Assembly: GCA_021792815.1 (NCBI GenBank) | Contig: JAJYTX010000144.1 | Location: 1-6,923 of the forward strand | Length of the DNA stretch: 6,923 nt | From: Pseudomonadota bacterium | GTDB taxonomy: Bacteria; Pseudomonadota; Gammaproteobacteria; Steroidobacterales; Steroidobacteraceae | Direction of reading: 5' to 3' | Shown: one piece after another, positions 1-5,866 of the stretch | Numbering within the stretch: position 1 is the first letter of the stretch | Layout of the letters: every line of letters begins with the position of its first letter | Position numbers and translations under genes: made by a program | The notes under the pieces: model-generated | The model's database searches: none | The model's input: the letters and a program-made list of their open reading frames with translations, nothing else | Told to the model about the DNA's origin: nothing

Positions 1-85
1 CGACCTTGACTTCGAACAGCGCAGGCCCGGCCTGCCGCTGCCGGGCGTTTTCCGATTTCTTCAATGCATCCAGGATGAAGGACAT
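1..85 (-). CDS. gspB: General secretion pathway protein B, N-terminal fragment (cut by window edge)
   Basis: Only the first 28 codons are present; the gene continues past the left edge. The readable start is MSFILDALKKSENARQ followed by RQAGPALFEV. The opening M-S-F/Y-I-L-D-A-L-K-K-S/A-E is the signature start of GspB/ExeB proteins, inner-membrane partners of the GspA ATPase in type II secretion, where the pair helps insert or assemble the secretin through the peptidoglycan layer. The short N-terminus is cytoplasmic in the family and precedes a membrane segment, which is not visible here. The start is supported by a GAGGG ribosome binding site and by the 13-base distance from the end of gspA, the usual partner gene. 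The identification rests on one short but distinctive motif plus the neighbour. Confidence 0.85.
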   Translation of the reverse strand, partial: MSFILDALKKSENARQRQAGPALFEVKV

Positions 86-95
86 GTGCGCGCCG

Positions 96-100
96 CCCTC
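96..100 (-). promoter_or_regulatory. Ribosome binding site of gspB, overlapping the gspA stop codon
   Basis: On the minus strand the sequence reads TGAGGGCGGCGCGCAC and then ATG. The GAGGG element shares its first two bases with the TGA stop of gspA and lies 10 bases before the gspB start. This arrangement is typical of translational coupling, in which ribosomes ending on gspA help initiation on gspB and keep the two partner proteins at matched levels. Confidence 0.6.
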
Positions 101-1757
101 AGCTGCCGTGCTCTTCGGAAGTGAGGCTGGGAGTATCCGGAGCGGGCAGCGCTCCGGATAGCGCCACCTGGGTTTCTATCCCAGCGATGCCGTTCGGGGT
201 CAGCCGATGCGTACGCTGGAAGCGCCGTACCAACTGTGTCAGGCCGGCATCATATATATCACTGGCCGGACGACTCGCCGGCACGCCCTCGAGCTTCTGC
301 AGGCTCTGGCGCAGCCACAGTACGTCCGCGCCACTCATGCCCGCGGACAGGATTTTCACCGGGTCCGCCGCCGGGCGCCACAGCATGACGTAACCACCGA
401 GCCACTGGCGTGCCAGCTCGCCGATGCCGACCTGGTGGGTGGATCGGCCAAGGTCGAGGGTGGCCCGGGAGTTCCCCAGACGGGTCAACACCACCCGATG
501 GCGCCCACCCGCGGTGTCGGTCAGCAGCAGGATGGCGGGACGATTGAACAGGCGCAGCTGACCCAGCGAGCCCCGCTGTTTGAGGCACACGAGTCCGTGC
601 CGGGACGCCTGGGCGCAGGGTTTGTCTGCGCCGGGCACGTAGTGCAGGCCCCAGAGACTGAACAGCCTGGCGTAGGCCGCGTCAGACGTGGTGTCGCCGG
701 CGTGCCGGGCCAACAGCGCCGCCAGAGTGAGCGTACGGGACGCCGGTCGGGCGGCGGCGGCTGCCGGCGTGACGGGTAAAGCGGCCGGCCGGGCGCCGCC
801 GCCGGCGCGGGTCACGCCCTCCGGGTGGGTCGTGACCGGTGGATCCAGCCAGACTGGCGCGAGGCGCCACAGCGCGGCGCTGCCGCCGGCCAGCACGAGC
901 GCGGCGGTGGCGCTGGCCGCCCAGGGCAGCCAGCGGGGCAGGTATCGTCGTCCGAACACCTCTGCGCCCGCTTTGCGCACCAATGTCGTGGTGACACGGT
1001 GACAGTCGAGCGAGTAGCCGCCGAGCAGCGCGCGGTCGCAGATGACATTGATGAGGCGTGGCACACCGCCGGAAAGCCGGTGGATCTGCCGCAGAGCGAA
1101 CCGGCTGAAGATCTCGGTGGTGGCGCCGGCCACGCGCAGCCGGTGGCGCACGTAGGCCGCCGTTTCGGGCTCGGAGAGCGGATCGAGGTGATAGCGCCCG
1201 GTGATGCGCTGGGCCAGCTGACGCAGCTCGTTGCGGTCGAGCAGCTCGCGCAGCTCCGGCTGGCCGATCAGGATGATCTGCAGGAGCTTGCGCGTGTTGG
1301 TTTCCAGGTTGGTGAGCAGGCGAACCTGCTCGAGGACCTCGGGAGAGAGATTCTGCGCCTCGTCGACCACCAACACCACGCGCCTGCCGGCCGCGTGAGC
1401 CCGCAGCAGGTAGGCGTTGAGGATGTCGACCAGGTCCTTCAGGCTGTGCTCGGCGCTGTCGGGTACACCGATGCCGAGTTCCTCGCACAGCGTCAGCAGG
1501 AACTCCGGCGGGGTCATCCGCGGGTTGAGGATCAGGGCGATTTCGGCGTTCTCGGGCGCCTGTGCCAGCAGTGAACGCACGATGGTGGTCTTGCCCGTGC
1601 CGACCTCGCCGGTGAGCTGAATGAACCCGCCGGCCTCCTTCACGCCGTAAAGCAGGTGCGCCATCGCCTCGGCATGCCGCTCGCTCAGGAAGAGGTAACG
1701 CGGGTCCGGCGTGATGGAAAACGGCTTCTCGTTGAGGCCGAAGAACGTCAGGTACAT
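99..1757 (-). CDS. gspA: General secretion pathway protein A: AAA+ ATPase with peptidoglycan-binding domain
   Basis: The protein has 552 residues. With GspB it forms the inner-membrane complex that binds peptidoglycan and helps the type II secretion secretin assemble in the outer membrane. The N-terminus MYLTFFGLNEKPFSITPDPR is the family hallmark. An AAA+ ATPase domain follows, with Walker A GEVGTGKTT (residues 50-58), Walker B VVLVVDEAQ (127-135, D132/E133) and a sensor-2-like GGVPRLIN (230-237, R234). A single hydrophobic segment at about 276-297 should cross the inner membrane, placing the ATPase in the cytoplasm and the rest in the periplasm. An Ala/Pro-rich linker (about 305-340) leads to a C39-peptidase-like region (about 345-462), then a PG_binding_1-type domain (about 466-536). 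The start is fixed by the family N-terminus, yet no Shine-Dalgarno sequence precedes it. It lies 21 bases after dinB and 13 bases before gspB. Related AAA ATPases exist in exopolysaccharide loci, but the C-terminal domains and adjacent gspB argue for GspA. Confidence 0.93.
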   Translation of the reverse strand: MYLTFFGLNEKPFSITPDPRYLFLSERHAEAMAHLLYGVKEAGGFIQLTGEVGTGKTTIVRSLLAQAPENAEIALILNPRMTPPEFLLTLCEELGIGVPDSAEHSLKDLVDILNAYLLRAHAAGRRVVLVVDEAQNLSPEVLEQVRLLTNLETNTRKLLQIILIGQPELRELLDRNELRQLAQRITGRYHLDPLSEPETAAYVRHRLRVAGATTEIFSRFALRQIHRLSGGVPRLINVICDRALLGGYSLDCHRVTTTLVRKAGAEVFGRRYLPRWLPWAASATAALVLAGGSAALWRLAPVWLDPPVTTHPEGVTRAGGGARPAALPVTPAAAAARPASRTLTLAALLARHAGDTTSDAAYARLFSLWGLHYVPGADKPCAQASRHGLVCLKQRGSLGQLRLFNRPAILLLTDTAGGRHRVVLTRLGNSRATLDLGRSTHQVGIGELARQWLGGYVMLWRPAADPVKILSAGMSGADVLWLRQSLQKLEGVPASRPASDIYDAGLTQLVRRFQRTHRLTPNGIAGIETQVALSGALPAPDTPSLTSEEHGS

Positions 1758-1760
1758 GAG

Positions 1761-1770
1761 GACAGCTGTC
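1761..1770. repeat. 10-base perfect palindrome between dinB and gspA
   Basis: GACAGCTGTC is a perfect palindrome in the 21-base gap between the dinB stop and the gspA start, in the place where a ribosome binding site would be expected. A stem this short without a loop is weak as RNA structure, and the site may be chance; a protein-binding site is possible. No purine-rich Shine-Dalgarno motif is visible here. Confidence 0.3.
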
Positions 1771-1778
1771 GCAACGGG

Positions 1779-2942
1779 CTAGTCCAGGGCATTGGCGCGA
1801 CGCAGCGCGCGGTCGCCGAAACGCGCGCGGATCTCATCGAGCGCGGCATCGGTGCCCGAGCCACGCCCGCCGGCGCGCGCCTCGCGCTCGAACAGCCCAA
1901 TCTGAGCCGCGGGAGCCAGCTCCGTCAAGATGACCCCCAGCAGCCGAAGTTTCGCATCGCGGTGTTCGCTCAGCCAGCGCGTCAGCAACTCACGGGCGAC
2001 ATCCCGCACAGCGCGTCCTTCCTGGGTGGGTGGGGCAATGGAGCGCTGCCGTGTAAACGTCGCAAAGTCCCGGGAGCGGATTTTCACCCCCACCCGGGCG
2101 GCCATCAAGCCCTTGCGCCGCAGCCGCTCGCAGGCCTGTTCCGCGAGCCGGCAGAGCTGTCCGTCGAGCTCGCGCGGGTCGGTGAGGTCACGGGGGAAGG
2201 TATCCTCGACGCTCAACGACTTCTCCTCCAGGTCGGTCCGCACGGGACGCTCGTCGATTCCCGCGGCCCGTTCGCGCATCCGCGGGGTTTCGCGGCCAAA
2301 AAGCGGCCAAAGGACCGCATCGGAGGCGTACCTGAGGTCCCGCAGAGTGCGCAGGCCGGCCGCCTCCACCTTTTCGCCGAGCTTACGACCCAGCCCGGGC
2401 AGGCGGCGGACCGACAGCGGATCCAGTACCTCGAGGATGCGGTTTGCCGGCACCACCGTGAGCCCATCGGGCTTATCGAGATCGGAGGCGATCTTGGCGA
2501 CCAGCTTGTTGGTGGCCACTCCCACCGACGCGCTGAGGCCGGTCCGCTGCCGGATGCGCTGCTTGACCTGCCGGGCGATGGCGGCCGGCTCGCCGAGCAG
2601 CTGCACGCTGGCGGTGACATCGAGATAGGCCTCGTCGAGCGAAAGGCCCTGCACCAGCGGCGTGATCTCGTGAAAGACGGCGAACACCTCCCGGGAGACC
2701 TCCCGATAGCGTCCGATGCGCGGCGCAACGCAGATCGCCGCCGGGCACAGGCGCAGCGCCACGCTCATGGGCATTGCCGAGCGCACCCCGAACCGGCGCA
2801 CTTCGTAGCTGGCTGCCGCCACCACCCCGCGGGCGCCGCTGTGTCCGACCACGACCGGCCTGCCGGCGAGCTGCGGGTCGTCATGCTGCTCCACGGAGGC
2901 ATAGAAGGCATCCATATCGACGTGCAGAATGGCGCGGTTCAT
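1779..2942 (-). CDS. dinB: DNA polymerase IV (Y-family translesion polymerase)
   Basis: This 387-residue cytoplasmic enzyme copies past damaged bases without proofreading, docking on the sliding clamp. The start MNRAILHVDMDAFYASVEQ is the family's palm motif, with metal-binding D9 and probable steric gate Y14. SLDEAYLDVT (101-110) supplies catalytic D103 and E104. SVGVATNKLVAKIASDLDKP (139-158) is a conserved palm motif, LPGLGRKLGEKV (181-192) is the thumb helix-hairpin-helix, and the region from about 240 to 345 is the little finger. QIGLF (347-351) fits a beta-clamp binding motif, but a further 36 residues follow it, ending in an IRARFGDRALRRA stretch; many non-enteric DinB proteins have such a tail. 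The frame stays open upstream to a GTG at 3119, but those 59 extra residues look non-coding, and the polymerase fold starts within a few residues of the chosen ATG. No good Shine-Dalgarno and no canonical LexA box (CTGT-N8-ACAG) is seen upstream. Confidence 0.95.
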   Translation of the reverse strand: MNRAILHVDMDAFYASVEQHDDPQLAGRPVVVGHSGARGVVAAASYEVRRFGVRSAMPMSVALRLCPAAICVAPRIGRYREVSREVFAVFHEITPLVQGLSLDEAYLDVTASVQLLGEPAAIARQVKQRIRQRTGLSASVGVATNKLVAKIASDLDKPDGLTVVPANRILEVLDPLSVRRLPGLGRKLGEKVEAAGLRTLRDLRYASDAVLWPLFGRETPRMRERAAGIDERPVRTDLEEKSLSVEDTFPRDLTDPRELDGQLCRLAEQACERLRRKGLMAARVGVKIRSRDFATFTRQRSIAPPTQEGRAVRDVARELLTRWLSEHRDAKLRLLGVILTELAPAAQIGLFEREARAGGRGSGTDAALDEIRARFGDRALRRANALD

Positions 2943-3143
2943 GGCAATGATGCGCCCGGCGCTCACAACATCCGGAAACTGCAGCAGAGGGTGGCGACAA
3001 GCATCAGCATGCCGACGGAGAGGTGCCGCAGTTGCTGCACCACGGCGCCGCGCGGGCCCCGGCGAAGACGGCCGCGTCCTGCCCGATGTGCATTGCGTTG
3101 TCTTCGAGTCCGCCGGCACCGGCGCCGTGTTCGGTGCCGGAAC
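2943..3143. other. Intergenic region between fadE and dinB
   Basis: About 200 bases separate the fadE stop from the dinB start. The fadE-proximal end holds a 9-bp hairpin. Short open frames in the remainder have arginine-rich, low-complexity translations with no ribosome binding site, so I call no gene. I see no convincing -35/-10 pair for dinB and no LexA-type palindrome. The gap is longer than the others in this minus-strand series and could hold a leader or small RNA, but nothing in the sequence positively shows one. Confidence 0.5.
3113..3140 (-). terminator. Stem-loop directly after fadE, possible terminator or mRNA 3' end
   Basis: CCGGCACCG (3113-3121) and CGGTGCCGG (3132-3140) are perfect reverse complements, giving a 9-bp GC-rich stem with a 10-base loop. 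It starts three bases after the fadE TGA stop on the transcribed strand. No run of T follows the stem, so it is not a textbook intrinsic terminator. It may instead be a 3'-end stabilising hairpin or a pause site ahead of Rho-dependent termination. Confidence 0.45.
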
Positions 3144-5687
3144 TCACACCAGGGCAGCCGCGTTCGCCGCACGCTCGAGCTGGGGTTGCGCCTGGGTGCC
3201 GAGCTCGTGCGGCGCGAAGTCGTCCACGTGGATGAGATTCATCACCTTCTGATCGTACTCCCGCAGCTGAGCGGCTTCCTCATCGGAGACGATGCCCGCC
3301 GCGAGCGCCTGGCCGATCTGTCCGGGCAGATCGAGCGCGGTGACCCTGCCGGTCTTGACGCCCTCGACACGGATGCGCTTCTCGATCGGCTCCATGCGCT
3401 CGGCGAGCTGCAGCGCCTCCTGCAGCAGCCCGAGCGGATTGCCCGGCTCGAGCGAGCGGTAGATGTGCCGGCACAGCCGCTCGCGCGAGTCCGAGGGCTG
3501 GGTGAGCAGCTCGGCGACCTGACGGCCGAGCCGGTCGGAAGGCGCCGAGTAGTGCCGACCGCGTGGGAACACCAGCGCACGCATCAGGCCCGCGAGCGGA
3601 CGGTTGGGGAAATTGCGCAGAAAACCGTGCAGCTGTTCCTGGGCATGATACAGCAGGTTCCGGCAGGCCCATTCCACGACGGGCAGGTCCGCGGCCGGGC
3701 GGCCCTGGTTCTCGTGATGTTTGAGGACCATCGAGGCCAGATACATGTCCGAAAGCACATCGCCGAGCCGGGCGGACAGGCTTTCCTTCTTCTTGAGATA
3801 CCCGCCGAGTGTCAGCATCGCCACGTCCACCATCAGGGCGAACGAGGCGCTGAAGCGCACGATGTGCTGGTAGTATCGCGCGGTCGGTCCGTTGACCGGG
3901 GAGCGCGTGAAGCGTGCGTGGGTCAGCGCCATGATCAGTGAGCGCACGGCATTGGAGATCGTGAAGCCGATGTGGCCGAACAGCGCCCGGTCGAATTCGT
4001 CCACGCCGCGGGCGCGGTCCGGATTGCGTGCGGCGTTCATCTCGCGCAGCACGAATGGATGACAGCGCACCGCGCCCTGGCCGAAGATGATCAGGCTGCG
4101 GGTGAGCAGGTTGGCGCCTTCGACGGTAATGGTGATCGGTACCGCCTCATAGACCCGCGCCAGGTAGTTCTTCGGGCCGAGGCAGATGCCTTTGCCGCCG
4201 TGCACGTCCATGGCATCGTTGGCCACCTGCCGGCCCATTTCCGTGACGTGGTACTTGAGCATCGCGGAGGGCACCGACGGCTTCTCCCCGCCATCGATCG
4301 CCCCGGCGGTGACCGAGCGCGCCGCGTCCATGGTGTAGGTCAGACCCACCATGCGGGCGAGGACGGCCTGCACCCCTTCGAACCGACCCACCGGCATGTT
4401 GAACTGCCGGCGGATGCGGCTGTAGGCGCCGCTCGCCCATACCGCCGCCTTGGCCGCTCCGGTAGCGTTCGACGGCAGCGAGATGCACCGGCCCACGGAC
4501 AGCTGTTCGACCAGCATGCGCCAGCCGGCGCCGGCCAGTCGCGGTCCGCCGATGATGCAATCGACCGGCACGAACACGTCCTGGCCCTCGACAGGGCCGT
4601 TCTGGAACGGGATGTTGACGGGGAAGTGCCGCCGGCCGATGGTGATCCCGGGAGTGTCACGCGGGATGAGCGCGCAGGTGATGCCGATATCCGTGCGCTC
4701 GCCGAGCAGCCCTTGCGGATCGAACAGCCGAAAGGCGAGGCCGATGACCGTGGCGATCGGCGCCAGGGTGATGTAGCGCTTGGAGAAGTTCAGCCTGATG
4801 CCGACGATCTGCTTGCCCTGCCATTCGCCCCGGCACACCACGCCCGTGTCCGGAATGGCGGCCGCATCCGACCCGACCCGTGGACCGGTGAGGGCGAAGC
4901 ACGGTATTTCCTCGCCGCGGGCGAGCCGCGGCAGGTAGTGGTCCTTCTGCTCCTCGGTGCCGTAATGGTTGAGCAGCTCGGCCGGCCCGAGCGAATTGGG
5001 CACCGCGACGGTGGAGGACGCCGTGGCGCTGCGGCTGGCAATCTTCGCCAGCACGCACGAGTGCGCATAGGCGGAAAATTCCAGACCGCCGTAACGCTTC
5101 GGAATGATCATGGCGAAGAAACCGCGCGTCTTGAGGTATTCCCAGACGTGAGGCGGCAGGTCGCCGCGCTCATGCACGATGTTCCAGTCATCGAGCATGC
5201 GGCACAGCTCTTCGCATGGGCCCTCGAGAAACGCCTGCTCTTCGGCCGTCAGCTGCGGTGGGCGGGCCGCGAGCAGCTTCGACCACTTGGGCGCCCCGGT
5301 GAACAGCTCCCCGTCCCACCACACCGTGCCGGCCTCCAGCGCCTCGCGCTCGGTCTGTGACATTGACGGCAGGAGCCTGCGGTATGCCTTCATGAACGGC
5401 CGCGTGATCAGCGCCTTGCGCAGCGGCCGTACGTTGAGCAGCCACAACCCGGCGAGCATCAGCCACAGAAAGCCCTTCCAGGTCTCGGCCGCCACGCCGG
5501 CAGCCCCGTAGTACGCGTAGGCGGCGAGCAGGATCGTGAAGGTGGCGGTGAAGGTGAGGAGCGAGAGGCGGCGGTAGGCCAGGTACAGCACCGCGGCGAC
5601 GAAGATCAGCGTGATGATCCCGCCCGCCTGAGTCACCGCGTAAGCGATGGCCGCAAGGGCGACCAACGGTAGGAGTATGCCCAGCAT
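3144..5687 (-). CDS. fadE: Acyl-CoA dehydrogenase, FadE type (membrane-associated)
   Basis: The 847-residue protein oxidises fatty acyl-CoA to trans-2-enoyl-CoA using FAD, the first step of each beta-oxidation cycle, passing electrons to an electron-transfer flavoprotein. It resembles the long E. coli FadE (about 814 residues) throughout. Hydrophobic stretches at about 1-20, 22-37, 42-60 and 73-85 form the N-terminal membrane anchor, slightly longer than in E. coli. The dehydrogenase part has TAEEQAFLEGP (147-157), MIIPKRYGGLEFSAYA (193-208), VPNSLGPAELLNHYGTEEQK (229-248), ALTGPRVGSDAAAIPD (265-280), KRYITLAPIATVIGLAF (303-319), GRRHFPVNIPFQNGP (351-365), DAMDVHGGKGI (491-501) and ITVEGANLLTRS (520-531). 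E523 in the last motif aligns with the position of the catalytic base in related acyl-CoA dehydrogenases. The C-terminal FadE-specific domain (about 600-830) includes NFPNRPLAGL, GRHYSAPSD and NVDDF-like HVDDF. The ATG has a good AAGGAG five bases upstream. No truncation is seen. FadR-like control is not evident. Confidence 0.96.
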   Translation of the reverse strand: MLGILLPLVALAAIAYAVTQAGGIITLIFVAAVLYLAYRRLSLLTFTATFTILLAAYAYYGAAGVAAETWKGFLWLMLAGLWLLNVRPLRKALITRPFMKAYRRLLPSMSQTEREALEAGTVWWDGELFTGAPKWSKLLAARPPQLTAEEQAFLEGPCEELCRMLDDWNIVHERGDLPPHVWEYLKTRGFFAMIIPKRYGGLEFSAYAHSCVLAKIASRSATASSTVAVPNSLGPAELLNHYGTEEQKDHYLPRLARGEEIPCFALTGPRVGSDAAAIPDTGVVCRGEWQGKQIVGIRLNFSKRYITLAPIATVIGLAFRLFDPQGLLGERTDIGITCALIPRDTPGITIGRRHFPVNIPFQNGPVEGQDVFVPVDCIIGGPRLAGAGWRMLVEQLSVGRCISLPSNATGAAKAAVWASGAYSRIRRQFNMPVGRFEGVQAVLARMVGLTYTMDAARSVTAGAIDGGEKPSVPSAMLKYHVTEMGRQVANDAMDVHGGKGICLGPKNYLARVYEAVPITITVEGANLLTRSLIIFGQGAVRCHPFVLREMNAARNPDRARGVDEFDRALFGHIGFTISNAVRSLIMALTHARFTRSPVNGPTARYYQHIVRFSASFALMVDVAMLTLGGYLKKKESLSARLGDVLSDMYLASMVLKHHENQGRPAADLPVVEWACRNLLYHAQEQLHGFLRNFPNRPLAGLMRALVFPRGRHYSAPSDRLGRQVAELLTQPSDSRERLCRHIYRSLEPGNPLGLLQEALQLAERMEPIEKRIRVEGVKTGRVTALDLPGQIGQALAAGIVSDEEAAQLREYDQKVMNLIHVDDFAPHELGTQAQPQLERAANAAALV

Positions 5688-5692
5688 GGAAG

Positions 5693-5698
5693 CTCCTT
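5693..5698 (-). promoter_or_regulatory. Ribosome binding site of fadE
   Basis: AAGGAG lies five bases before the fadE ATG on the minus strand and matches the Shine-Dalgarno consensus well. It supports the chosen start, and it is the strongest ribosome binding site of the complete genes in the window. Confidence 0.7.
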
Positions 5699-5733
5699 CA
5701 CGCCGTTATTGTGGATGGCTACGGCTTCCGGGA

Positions 5734-5739
5734 ACTATA
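5734..5739 (-). promoter_or_regulatory. Possible -10 element of a fadE promoter
   Basis: The minus strand reads TATAGT here, matching the sigma70 -10 consensus TATAAT at five of six positions, within a locally AT-richer patch of an otherwise very GC-rich gap. Transcription would start near 5727 and leave a leader of about 40 bases before fadE. The bases at the expected -35 spacing are GC-rich and do not match TTGACA, so the promoter may need an activator or may be chance. Confidence 0.35.
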
Positions 5740-5771
5740 GCGGTTTTCCCGTCGGGGCGGTGGATTGCGCA

Positions 5772-5802
5772 ATGCCGCCGCCGGCATCCGCCCCGCGGGG
5801 CG
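5772..5802. repeat. Two adjacent short GC-rich inverted repeats in the mdh-fadE gap
   Basis: ATGCCG (5772-5777) pairs with CGGCAT (5782-5787) across a 4-base loop. Next to it, CGCCCCGCGGGGCG (5789-5802) is a perfect 14-base palindrome. Both lie between the large mdh hairpin and the candidate fadE promoter. They could add to a terminator structure or form protein-binding sites; high GC makes short palindromes likelier by chance. Confidence 0.4.
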
Positions 5803-5805
5803 CAT

Positions 5806-5842
5806 CCCGGTGCGGGCACGCGGGTGGCGTGCCCGCACCGGG
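5806..5842 (-). terminator. Perfect 16-bp stem-loop after mdh, probable terminator
   Basis: CCCGGTGCGGGCACGC (5806-5821) and GCGTGCCCGCACCGGG (5827-5842) are exact reverse complements with a 5-base loop. The stem begins 24 bases after the mdh stop on the transcribed strand and lies before the fadE leader, where termination is expected between two differently controlled genes. No T-run follows, so it is either a T-less terminator, common in GC-rich genomes, or an mRNA-stabilising 3' hairpin. The symmetry would also let it act on transcripts from the other strand. Confidence 0.65.
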
Positions 5843-5866
5843 CCGGGAGCGCTCGCGGTCCGCCGG

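Noticed and set aside
825..1574. A 249-codon open frame on the plus strand
   Set aside because: It is antisense to the GspA ATPase domain, with shadow-like composition and no motif.
2963..3043. A 26-codon GTG-started frame with a hydrophobic stretch (SVGMLMLVATLCC) ending 20 bases before dinB
   Set aside because: It is very short, has no ribosome binding site, and a hydrophobic stretch of this length can occur by chance; no evidence of selection can be seen from one sequence.
2943..3119. N-terminal extension of DinB from a GTG at 3119
   Set aside because: The 59 added residues show no family similarity, and the conserved polymerase start HVDMDAFYASVE begins six residues after the ATG at 2942.
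1656..3941. A 761-codon open frame on the plus strand
   Set aside because: It lies antisense to gspA, dinB and fadE, which have clear conserved motifs. Its translation is rich in Arg, His, Gly and Ala without recognisable motifs, as expected from the complement of GC-rich codons.
3972..5360. A 462-codon open frame on the plus strand
   Set aside because: It is antisense to fadE throughout, with a biased His/Arg/Asp/Ala composition and no recognisable domain or ribosome binding site.
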